From: Aplidium turbinatum
Lineage: Eukaryota > Chordata > Ascidiacea > Aplousobranchia > Polyclinidae
NCBI GenBank assembly: GCA_918807975.1
Contig: OU964932.1
Location: 19,251,501 to 19,315,500, forward strand
DNA length: 64,000 nucleotides
Reading direction: 5' to 3'
Shown: piece after piece, positions 12,114-23,700 of the stretch
How the letters are laid out: every line of letters begins with the position of its first letter
Numbering within the stretch: the stretch's first letter is position 1
Notes under the pieces: generated by a model
Told to the model about the DNA's origin: nothing
What the model saw: only the letters and a program-made list of their open reading frames with translations
The model's database searches: none
Program-made: the position numbers and the translations under genes

Positions 12114-12949
12114 TATGATAAGGAGTCAAGTATAACGTTATGAAATTCTTAAGAAACTGCAAAATAAAATCTGTTAATCATCAGCCTTTTCGAGCACCTA
12201 CCCTGAAACTTGAACTATCATGTCCCACAGAAAAGAAAGAAGCCTTTTCGAGTGTGATGCGACTTTAAAACAGGCTTGTATCAACAGTTTTCATCTACCA
12301 TAGATAAATTACGCAACTTTTTAAAACCTGTTTGCTTCTGCGTAATCAAAAACTCTTCAGATTTGGCTGAATCCTTTAACAATGCAAACAAGATCCCACT
12401 GCTAGTCTTCTTCAGTTTTTTTTGATGCACAGATTTCACTTTAAACTACTCACATTAGGTGGCGTGTATGAGCATACGACGAAGCTACAAATTTAACACT
12501 ATAGCCTACTGTAGTTACTGGTTTTCGATTGAAATTGTTTCTGAAAGATAATAAACGAATACCACTAAAAAAAAGTTCGTCACCATTGTGGATAAAAGAA
12601 ATCGGTGTTGTATCATTAAACTTTTCATCTAGTTTAAGTCTTTTTAGGCAGTTCACTAAGTTAGCTTCCCACAGGAAGAACAAAAACTATTTTTGGAAGG
12701 GTATCATAACATTCCGCCTATGATGCAACAGCTTTGCTTGCAAATACTATTGCAAAACGCTACTTTTACGATGCAAAACGCACTTATTCAATCCACTCTG
12801 CAATTTCCTGCTGCTTTAAACCTGGTGTTCAGAGGTTTGTGCACATTTTTGTTATTTTTTGAGTTATGTCTGGGTTCAGTTCGGCAAACGAAGAACCAGT
12901 CTTCGTAGTGCAAACTCTAATTGGAAACGCCATAACATTTACTTGATGA
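12114..12949. promoter_or_regulatory. Upstream region of the claudin gene
   Basis: This interval precedes the claudin start codon and must hold its 5' untranslated region and probably a promoter or upstream exon. I see no clear TATA box or CpG cluster. The function is inferred from position alone. Confidence 0.3.
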
Positions 12950-13111
12950 TTAAACAATAAATGTTACTAATACTTCAAAAAGTTCTCAATGCCAAGCAAA
13001 AAAGCCAAGCAGAGCAAATTACGCGAAATACAGTCATTACTTTCTAAAACCTCTTACAGCCTGTTTCACCCTAAAAGGGGGATCATCAAAAGGTTCTTAT
13101 TCAAATAGAAT
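12950..13111 (-). repeat. Spliced-leader/hammerhead repeat, single copy
   Basis: 13111-13096 read in reverse is the exact 16-base leader. The ribozyme-like core follows with TTGATGA in place of CTGATGA, then a CCC/GGG hairpin and GAAACAGGCTGTA. The tail matches the copies at 10343 and 52510. It lies upstream of, and in the same direction as, the claudin gene. Confidence 0.85.
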
Positions 13112-13469
13112 AACTTACTTGATAATTATGTTTCATTGTTACTTGACGTTTCCTAGATCTAAACACGAAAGCGCAGCCTATTTATTCATCAAGTCTATTT
13201 GATTTCGATTCTGTTAGATTGTAGTTCAAATCATCTCAGTGAACCTAATGCATGCCACCACATCAAACCTCGAACGTTGAAACGGGCTCAAAAAGGCATT
13301 AAGATCATACTCCTGCAAGTTGCAACCTATAAATGAAACGTCTACGTAGATGTTCTGGTGTGTTGCGACTATCCGATTATAAATATTAAGAAAATGTAGT
13401 GTGTTTTTTTTATCTCTATTTCTAAAATACCGCCATCGTTACTTAGCCTGTTATTGCGCTGTTAGCAGT

Positions 13470-13805
13470 GATAGTAGAGTTTTTGTTATCAAATCCGAAC
13501 CACTACGGAACGACGACATGTGTACCAACAAGAACTGTGTTTACAAGATCATTATGCAAGAAGTGCAGGGAAAGCTACATAGACAGCACGATTCGCCCAC
13601 TCCACTCCCGCCTGAAAGAACACCTCAGCTCAGATAAAAGTTCTGTTTTTGATCATCAACAGCTCTGCAGTGCCTCGCCGACTTTGAATTTACAATCATT
13701 ACCAGAGAAAACGACGCGGTGCAATTGCGCTTCAAAGAGGCCATTTTCGTACGTAGACAGATTCCAAAGATCAACAACCGTGCCAAAAGGGAAGAACTAG
13801 GTCAT
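13470..13805 (+). mobile_element. Penelope-like retroelement fossil, GIY-YIG endonuclease region
   Basis: The plus strand encodes motifs of the endonuclease domain that sits at the C-terminus of Penelope-like elements: a CKKC-type knuckle, then RPLHSRLKEHLSS, then a histidine-containing H-x-x-x-C stretch. Only this part is present and it is decayed. A leader/hammerhead repeat lies 360 bases upstream on the opposite strand. Penelope-like elements are known to carry hammerhead ribozymes in their terminal repeats, but the opposite orientation means the two need not be one element. Confidence 0.75.
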
Positions 13806-13860
13806 CTTCTTCTTCTTCTTTCGTATGAGAAGTTGTTGTTTTTTCGACAATGCATTGGAG

Positions 13861-14657
13861 TCAAATGTCCGGGCATTCTTCGAGCAACCACTTGATTGTA
13901 GAGTCCTCCAGCGTTGACAGCCCAACTGCCCTTGGTGGAGTAAACGTCGGGCAGTGGTAAAGGATGTGGTCTGCTGTCTGTTCCTTTGCACTACAGTTGC
14001 ATGCCGCAGATGTTGATAGGCTCCATTTGTGCATCAAGGATGCGAAGCGACCAACACCCGTGCGAAGGTGATTCAGCCGTACCCAGGCAGGTCGGCTGAG
14101 CTCCTTTCCTGGTGGCATGGGTCCAGCGTCGTAGACAAAGGTGTGGAGTCTGGAGGTGTTGTGTGTCCACTCCTCTTGCCAGGTATTGGTGATCCAGGAT
14201 GAGGCATTGGTGTTGTGCTCCAGCAAGGATTGTGCTTGAGCAACAAACGGGGTTTTCGATTTGAGGCGTTTCTTTATTGCCGGTCTGGTGGTGTAGCTGT
14301 GGAGCGCGTGGTGTGGCTCCAGTGACCGGCCAGCCAGGAAGAGTGGGGCAACTCTGGGCGAAGCTCAGCAGAGGCGATGCCTGAAAGAACTGGTAAAAAC
14401 TCAGTAGGTGTAGGTTTCAGGCATCACGATACAATACGCAAGGCGTTGTTGATGGGTTTGTCGAGCTGGTGGATATGAGCACTACGACACCATACAGGGG
14501 CACAGTACTCCGTGGTAGAATGGACGAGAGCCAGGGTTGTGGTGCGCAGGGTTGTAGCTGTCGCACCCCAACTCGTACCTGCCAGTCGACGAATAACAGT
14601 TGTTTTTGAATAATTTTGGGGCGCTGAATCCAAAAATGACATCATTTTTTGTATCAC
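13861..14657 (-). mobile_element. LINE fragment, C-terminal part of ORF2
   Basis: Reverse-strand frames carry the post-reverse-transcriptase region (TTLALVHSTTEYCAPVWC) and then the C-terminal Cys/His region (CNCSAKEQTADHILYHCP), ending with a natural-looking stop after WLLEECPDI. The two parts lie in different frames, so the copy is broken. Protein order continues directly from the fragment at 2287-3300, so they probably belong to one Jockey/CR1-like family. Confidence 0.88.
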
Positions 14658-14659
14658 GT

Positions 14660-16040
14660 CAAGTTTATGAACTAGACACCCACTACTTTATCCAAGAGCC
14701 CACACAAATACAGCAATTAAGACATCTGCATTATAACATAAAACGCTTTAAGAATTACAAACAATATAAACTCCCTCGAACAGAGACATAGCCTTGCCCC
14801 TACCATAATACGTGCTTAAAAATACTATTCAAATTCATGTTGAATGACGTTTCACCGCCCAGCAGCTGCTTTTGCCTCCTTTATATTTTCTTTCTTGTAC
14901 CTCACTGCCTTCAATGGTTTTTAAACGTAAACATTTTTGCAACACTCTTCTTTGTTTCTTTAAACAAATTCTGCTTCTTCAGGCCAAATTGAGTGCGACA
15001 TTTAGGACCAAATCTTATTTTTGTAGCTTTTTTAGGCTTGCTCAAGCTGTGGATACTCTCACTTGATGCTCCAACAATAAGCAACCAACATAATGTAAAT
15101 CTTACCTCCATCAACTTCACAAATTTTGGTGGAATCTTTGTTATTGCTGAATGCACCAAGATTTTTCTGGAAATAAGCAAGATGGTTGTGCAAAAAATGA
15201 ATCTGATACTTATATTATACCGAGTGTTTTGTAGTCTTTCAACAGTTGCTATATAGTTTCAATGTAATTCTCTACCCGTATAGTTTAAAGAAAGCTCTTC
15301 ACAAGTTTCTTAAATGATATCCAGGCGTCCGTTACTGTAGTTCTGACATTACCAATCAGGTTCATCTTTGATAGGTTGTCAAATTTGTGGACAATCAAAT
15401 AGTTTTACAAAACTTAGTTGTTTGAACTGACAGACAAATAAATGCTAAAACGAGGTATTAAAACACTTACCATTAGTAAGGGTAGGGTAGTGTTTCTTGT
15501 ATTCTTGCTACACTGCGCCTGCTGATCAGGAAGGAAACAAATGGCCTACCATTTTAAGATCAACACAATAAATCCCATTGTGATTGCAAGAATCAAATCA
15601 CTTTTTTTATGTTTCCGTATTCTACACCAAGACTAGTTGAATGTGTATTGAGACCGCACCGGCCTGCTATCAATAACATATTCATTACAATCCAGATCTT
15701 TATACGTGGCTGTTTTAACGGAAGCCAAAAATGTTAATACTGGCTGATACTAAACGTATACATGATGGCAGACAAGGATGCTTAAGTTTTGCCTTTGTTT
15801 TTCTTATAACCCTAAAGTTTATACCAAGCAAGTTCAGTTCTGTTGTTTTTATTTCTGACCACCTCAGCAAAAACAATACACGTCAACATAGTAAAGGTCG
15901 AGAAAAAGGTAGAAGCGACAAATGACAAAAAATAAACAAGAAGAGATCTTTAAAAATCCTGTTTCTTTAATTGCGTCAGGACATGCTTCATTTAGCTCAG
16001 GTTGAAAGTTTATTTTAGTTTAATTTGTTTGTTTTATTTG
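14660..16040. other. Gene-free stretch
   Basis: No exon or bounded repeat recognised; several short open frames on both strands look like chance. Confidence 0.4.
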
Positions 16041-16049
16041 TTTATTTAT

Positions 16050-16325
16050 CTTTATCCTGCATTGCGGGAAAGCGGACTTGAGCGCTATGCATCGGTGTAC
16101 GCCTTCCGACGTACACCTGACCCACGCTGCAGCCGACGACAATCTCTGTTTCCGGTTGTCTACTCTATTTATGACTTAAATTTGGTACTACCCATTACTC
16201 GAAATCGATCACTGGGTAGAGGCAATTATCGTAAAGTTTCTTGCCCAGAGAAACAACAGCAAGTGCAGGTGGCTAGAGTCGAACATGCAGGCTTTCGACT
16301 GTGAGCCCAACGCGCTAACCACTTA
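16050..16325 (-). repeat. tRNA-derived SINE, another family
   Basis: Read on the reverse strand it starts with a tRNA-like head (AAGTGGTTAGCGCGTTGGGC, then a GTTCGACTC B box). It continues through a body with 'tttctctgggcaagaaac' and ends in a T/A-rich tail (ATAAATAAACAAATAAAAC). No clear target duplication was found. Confidence 0.75.
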
Positions 16326-16639
16326 AATATGTCCTGTTCTGTTTCTTTTGCTTTGACTCTCAAGCAATGTTTGTTATATTTTATTATTTTATTTCACTCA
16401 AAAAACTATCGTTTGCTCAAAATAGAAGATATCTAGATTTGGATTTTTTTTCTTTTGCCATCACTTTGTCCCTGATTATACATTTTATGACTTTCAAATT
16501 TCACGGTATTCGCTCTCGGAATGCTCATTATCAAGACGCGCGAGAACCTATAAAAATAAACTTCTCGGCATTGTTCCACTTTCACTTCCTCTTGTTGTCG
16601 GAGAAACACCAAGATAAGCGTTAGAAGGGTTAGGAAAGG

Positions 16640-17750
16640 TGCTAGAAAATAACTTAAAATTTTAATCTTAAAAATTAATTTTTGATTAAATATTTAATCG
16701 AAAACTACAGAGCCCAAAATGGACATACTAAATTCTAGTATCTGCATTTATAGTAATCTACGCTTTGGGCTGTTTATTCCTTATCAGATTGACCAGGCGT
16801 TCCCACCTTTGCTCTTAAAGCTGACTTAGGCTACATCTGAATTTTTCAGTAAAAAATGGCAGGATGATTAAGTTGCGAAAAGTCTTACCAAGGAGCCGGA
16901 AAGGTTAAAGCGACGTCTTAAAAATAACTTCTGCTCCCAGTGTTTTGTGCCTTTGTTGAAAATTGAAATGTTCATTTTTTGTGCAACTGTTAGGCTATAT
17001 TTATTGTGAACAGTAAATGCGAAGCTTGCTTTGCTTCATGGTATACTTATTGCCTACTGATGGTTCCGATACTTCTTATTAAAGGAGGGATAGGAAATAG
17101 AAATGGCATTTAGAATATGAATCAGCAACCAATTCATGTAAACCACAAAACGCTATGATTTAAACTACCAGTAACCATAAGCTACAAGGGGTTTTCATGT
17201 CGTTTATGAGTAAACATGATTTTCTTAACTGGTACGTTAGGGAAAGAAACGAAGAGTCCGGGTGTTTAACGATCAAACTTCATTACTTGGGATTTTTAAA
17301 TTTGACAATCTCCCGTTGTGTTAACATTGAAAGTTTTATGTAGCAGCCTTTTTTTTGCGGCAAAACGATCAATTTTTCTCGAAATAAGGCTTTGAAATAA
17401 CAGGGTTCAGCCACAAAACGATCAATCTCAAACTTAATTTTCAGTTTACTCGAAAAGTTGGATTTGGTAGTTTGGTCGTTTTGCACCTGGACTTTTCAAA
17501 TATTAATACACATACAACTCAAACTCTCAAAGATACTAATCAAGGCTGAGTCGATTTATACAAATCCTATAAAATGAATGAGTGGTGATAAGCAATGAAA
17601 CATAAAGCAAAACAAAGCATGATTAATTATTATTATTAAAACGATTGTTTTAAAATAGTGTTCGACTTAATACTAATGTGTGAAAAGACTGCGTGTTTGC
17701 ATATTAGCTCTAACAATTTTTTTTCCAGACTTTTACAAAATATAGTAAAA
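16640..17750. other. Upstream region of the claudin/PMP22-like gene
   Basis: AT-rich, with no exon recognised. By position it holds the 5' part of the gene that starts at 17752. I could not pick a promoter. Confidence 0.3.
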
Positions 17751-17751
17751 T

Positions 17752-20700
17752 ATGTGTTACGGAAAGAGAAATGCTACTCCAATTCTCAGTATTTTCACTA
17801 CAGGCTTCACATTTGGTAGCTTGCTAAGCACTGAATGGATTCATATCGCAAATGTCGGCAGCAGAGGTTTATGGTTGCAATGCACCAAGGGAGGAGTATG
17901 CCAGCTCTATGACGGTAAGCAGACAGTAGTGGGATTCGGCCGGTTTGCACCGGTTTGCACCGGTTTGCGCGAACCGCTTCTTAAAAGTAAAAAAAAAATT
18001 GCACAACCGGTTCCTGGCCAACTTTTTCAAGTGGACCTAACAGTAATATAATTATCTTACGCAGAGTTGCCAGATGTGGCTAACTTCAGTCAAAGCAAAC
18101 CAGTTGCTAACTGGATTGAATCCTACCGCTGTGAGCAGATATTGTAGTTTAAACTACCGCTGTATGTGACAAAACAGGCGCAGATTTCATTTTAAAAAAC
18201 GACTTTCATGAAAAATATTTAAGATTATTATAAAATACAAAAATGATACGAAACATTTTTGGCGTTCATAAAGCCTCTACATAGGGGTGTCCAACCTTTT
18301 TAGTGTTTTACGTTTTTGGCGTCCAACAACGCGGGTCATGGGTTGGACAGTTCGAGGTCATGTTCCTAGTTCGAGTTCGAGGTTCCTAGTTCGAGGTCAT
18401 AAGTGGTGCGTGTCCACGTTGTTTTGAGCGTCTGCAATTTTTATTGTGTCTGGGCAATCGAGTGTAGCAAGAATTGACAGCGATAGACACAGCATTTTAC
18501 CCATGAGGCTGGGCTCGTCAGTATCGCACCACCAATTCATGTCACAGAGTACTCAACAGTTGCTCTGTCAGCGACTGCCAAAAAACACATGCTCTTGGAA
18601 AAGTCTTGATGGCTAGCATGGAGGCTATACGCTGGTATGGTTAGCGAAACGCAATTATCGCTATTCCACAAAGTGAGTAGTCAGCCTTATGTTGTTGCCA
18701 GGAAAATCGCTCCTTCCGTACACAATTTTTTTTGTCGATGATTTTCATGCTTTGTGACGAAAAAGCCTCTCACCGGTCGACTTTTCCTTGGAGTTCCTCC
18801 ATTCATGCATGATGGTAGTTGCGAACATTGGCTTCTCTACCTCACCGTGCATATAAACATTGAACATATCGCATAATACACTATGTTCGTGCACACTGGT
18901 GTACGCAGGAGAGGGGCCATTGAGCCATGGCTCCTCCCCTTTTAAAAATGTTGATTGTTTTAGAGTTGCTGGGATTGTGTAATGCAAACATGTTATTGTT
19001 CAAGAGTGATCTGTAGCAGGGCCGTACTAACCACCCTTCATACTTCCCTGGGAAGGGGGGGCACGGTTGTTAATATTGCTACAGAAGCTCGATGATATAG
19101 CTTAAATTACGCAAGGCTCTATGTTTCGCTTCCAAAACCCCAGTTAGTGGGACAACATCTCTGTTTAGGGTGCCACCTTTATTCTTATTTAGTTGGTGCA
19201 ACGTTTTTCGGAATTTTAATATAAACAATGTTATTATATAGGGTAAGGCGAGGCAAACTTTTGGCTTGGAAATTTAAATCAAGCTGGAAGGCAAAAAAAT
19301 AATTTTGTGTGCACTTTCAAGCATGCTATTCAGTGCCGTGCCAAAGCCACAAGGATTCCAATAAGTTTCTTATAGAAATATCTGAAAAAAAATTTTGGGT
19401 TTAAACGAAACAAAATGTTTTACAATATTTTAATTTACAGTAAAATTAAAACAAAAAAATTGTGAAAAAAATTTTGAAACTTTTGAAATATATTTTTCAA
19501 ATATTTTTTTGCTTCGAGCAAATTTAATATCAAAGTTATTTGATTCTAAAATGTTGCCCAGATGCTACAAAGTAAATAATAAGGCAATAATGCCTAAAGC
19601 AGGTTTCAGTTTTGAAAACTATAAATGCATTTTTTTTTGCTGTTGACACAGGAGAGCCTTATATCAAAGCTGTTCGGGCGTTTTTTATTTTGGAACTGAT
19701 TTGTTTAATTCCTGCTGCATTTTTGAACATTCTCAGCCTTTACCGATCTGCAGAATTTGACAAATGGAATTCTTGGGCAAGAGGATTATTCTTTTTAGCA
19801 TGTAAGTGTGTAATTAAACAATAAATGCTATTAATGAATTTATGTAAATATTTAAATAATGATCTTCTGATGATCCCCTTTTTAGGGTAAAAAACAGGCT
19901 GTAGAGGTTTTAGAAAGTATTAACTATATATGATGTAAGTACAGCATGTAATTACGTGACAACAAATAAAAACTTCTGCATATAAATTTTAAAGAAATCC
20001 TTGCTTTGTTCTCGTTAGCTTCCTCGTAGCAAGGGTTTGTTGCTGAAAAACATATCCTGCAGCATAAGGAGTTGAGACTTGGGTAACTGCAGATTTAGTC
20101 TTATTTGTCGCTTTGCAAATCATGCCAGCTGCTCCCAACAATTTTTTAAATCACTTTTTCTTATCTTTTATTGTCTGGTAATGTTACAAAAGTTTCTGTC
20201 GTATTACTTCCAAGTGCAATGAATTACACGTTTCAGTTACAAAAATCAATGTTTCAACATTTATGTTCATCGATGATTTTTTACAGTTTAATTTATCAAA
20301 AACAGGCAAAATTGTATTTGATAAAGATTAGGTTGCAATGTAGAAGTTCCTTTTAAACTCTAACTAACTAGTGGCTCAACAAAGCACGGATATCATGCCT
20401 ACAACTTTCAAAATGTAATTACAATTTTCATTTTGTATTATAATCGTAATTATGTTTGTAATGTAATCGTAATTATTTTTGTAATAAGTGATATGTGTAA
20501 GAAGTAAGTATATTTGTAATATGTAATCGTAATTATATTTGTAATTGAGAATTTTTTGTTGTGTAATTGTAATTACAATATTACTGTAGGTAAATTTTGT
20601 ATACTTGTAATTTACCAAAATTTACCTACACTAATATTGTAATTACAATTACACAATAAAAAAGTCTCAATTACAAATATAATTACGATTACATGATTAT

Positions 20701-23700
20701 GTGTAAGTAATTACATTCAAGTATAATATTAGAACTGCAATTGATCCAATTCTGGTGTGTAGTACGTCAAAGTAGTTATATAAGCACTTCCTTAAATACT
20801 TATTTAAAAAAAGCTATAAAATCAAAGCCACTAAGAAAGAAAAGGTGGTATGCAAAAAAATTAATAATGCATACCTAATTCCAAAAAAATAAATGATTTT
20901 TGTATGATATTGATTACTTTGCAATTCTGCAGACGTTGTATGTAAAACTGGCGGATTTTGCTGTCTGGGATTGGACACATTTGCATTATAAGGAATTTGC
21001 ATTTTGGTGTCTTCATTTTACCACCACTGGATAAAAGCATTGTAAAGATTTATAGCACTTTAAAGCACCGTAGTCTATTCTTGATCAATTGTTTACTATG
21101 GTGTTTTTCAAAGTTGAATTCACGCTTCACACACAATTTAATGTTTGCCAATGAAGCGGCTGCAACACGATTGTATTTACGTTTTGCTTTATTGCACATA
21201 GCTTGTTGGAAAAGTTTATTCCAGGGGTGTGCAACCTTTATTATAGGAGGGCCAGATATGAATAACCGGGTGAAACCGTGGGCCGCACGTTTATTTAAGA
21301 TATGCTTTCTATTAGTTGCAGGCACAAAAAACAGTTTCTTTATGTTATTGATCTTATGATATTATTAGAAGTTATCTCCTAGCAAAAATAATAAGTTAAG
21401 ACGGATAAATTTTTGAAGAAAACTGCTATTCAAGTTTATTGTCACGACTTTAAACGAATTCAGTGAGAAATTTGCAGCTGGCTTTTTTTCGGACGACCTT
21501 TTCTAAGTCTGCTTTTGGAAGGGCTAGCAATTCGAAGTCCATTTTCCAGGTGTTCGTCTGCCAGAACATATTGATAGGGGAATTTTACAACCCCCATATT
21601 AGAAAAAACAATGTTGGCAAAAATACATTATTAAGCTGAAAAGAGCCATTTTTGAAGTCATCAATTTTTTCAAATGCGTAAAATTATCTTGTTGAAATGT
21701 TTCCAGTAAAAATCGCGAAGGTTCATTTCCAAATACTTTGTTTTCAAATCAATCTTCTCTTGGAGATCAATCAGTTCAAGTTGGATGTCAGCTGGTGCTT
21801 TGTCAATGTCTGTGTTGAACGGCGAAAAGAAGGTATCAAATAACTGTTCAAGAGATGTGAAATCCTTGAAACGAGCCAAAAATTCATAAAATATTTTTTC
21901 AAGTTGGTCTGCAAATTCAGTTTTCTTCTCAGGATGCATTCCACAGTCTCTCAAAGTAGGAAAATGGAAAAGAGTTCCTGTTTGTATGTGAGCCTTCCAA
22001 AGTTGTAATTTGTTCATAAAACACTTTATGTGATCAAACCAGGAAACGTTAGACTGGCAAAAAACAAGCCCAAAAACAGCAACTCGCAAACTCAAAAGAA
22101 TACACAAACTGGAAAAAAAAACAAGTCCAAATCTGCGAGAAAACCGCAAGGTTGGCCACACTGTTTGCTTTGCACAAGCTCGCTGTTAGAGCAGAGTTAA
22201 ACGTCATTAGCATAGATAATAAATTGAACTAAATTTTGGTAAAGAGGTGACTTTCTTCAACCATAGACAGATAAAACCAAGCAACCACACGGCATTTAAC
22301 ATAATACATTAAAGTGATAATTTAATGTATTATGTGTAGGATAGTTCATGTTCACTTTAATGCATTACGTTACATGCCGTGTGGTTGCTTGGTTTTATCT
22401 GTCTAAAATTGGACTCAGGTATAGGTTTTAAAACGCAAAAGGGATAAATTAAAAATTGCTCGCACGTAGCCTACCAGACTAAACTAAAGTAAAAATTCGT
22501 TTCGTGGGCCGAACACCATTCAAAATTGGCACTTCTTTGCGAGCCGCACGATTTTTTTTGCGGGCCGCAGATTGCACACCCCTGTCTATTCTAAAAGCTG
22601 TAGAGTAGTTTCCCTTTTAATGTTTGTCTAGCGTTTTAATAGTCTTAAAAAATTGTGAGATTTGACACTTCCCTTTCTGTTAACAATCAAAATTCACTCG
22701 GTTTAGTGTAGTCTATTTTATAGCTTGGTAGGCTTGTCATAGCCTGTACTTGTACAGCATTGGCTGAAAGTGGCTAGAAAGTTGAAAAGGTGAGCCACTT
22801 CATTTGAATATGAGTCCCTAAAACTGTTTGCATTAGTCTTAAAGGAATATCTATTTTAGTAGCTTACTCTTCATATTATAACTACTTGAATAGAAGTATA
22901 ATAAAGAATTATGGGGCTAATTTCGAAATTTTACCTCTCTTGAAATTTTACTGCATGAACGCATTTGATTGTGTCGCTGTGAATATGCGTTTGCTTTTGT
23001 CCTATAGGTTGCTCTGTTAGTTATAGCAATGTTTAGCCAACGAAAAGTAAGTTTGCAAACTCGTGAAATGCTTTATAGTTTCACGTGAAAACGCCTTTTC
23101 TAAACAACTGGTATATTTTACCGCTTTTTCTGTAACCATCAGATGAACGCTGCGCTACAGGTAAAAAAGCTGATGATTAGGCCTATGACGTACATCTAAC
23201 ATTTTAGTAATATTTTCAACAGTACGATTTTCTATTAAAATAACAAAACAAACTTTCGTTCTTCTTTTATTATTCTCTCTATTCTCTCCAGATTAAATCT
23301 TTTATTTTCAATCTACAGTGTATAATTTACTTAACTCCATTATAGCCTGTAGAAAGATATGAGATCTGTCTGAATTCTTGCTAAGGCTGACTTTTTGTTT
23401 CGCAAAATAATAAAAAGCTGACCAGCTCAGTGGCCGAGTGGTTTCGCTTTCGGCTCTGGTAGATCTCAGATCGATTCCAGGTCGGGTCAAACCGAAGACT
23501 TAAAAAACGGGACCGATTGTGTTGTATCCTGCATATAGCGCAGTGAGAATGAGTCGGGTAAATGTGATAACATCGTAAACCTGATACAAATTAAAAATGA
23601 GCCCTGTCGCAAAAAGGCCTTAGCTGTTGTAGAGCGACAATAAATAAAACCATAACATTATTATTATTATTAATAAAAAGCTGTTGCAAAAAAATTTTCC

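Noticed and set aside
17915-18051. Extension of the claudin-like exon 1 frame past 17914
   Set aside because: The extension crosses a good GTAAGC donor and loses the family pattern. Splicing at 17914 to 19652 keeps phase and restores segment 2.
20376-20618. 80-codon tyrosine/asparagine-rich reverse frame
   Set aside because: It is the translation of the AATTAC palindromic repeat, not a gene.
22980-23060. Extra exon for the claudin-like gene ('VALLVIAMFSQRK' with acceptor and donor-like ends)
   Set aside because: The required phase gives a stop, and the last exon at 25269 joins exon 2 in phase without it.
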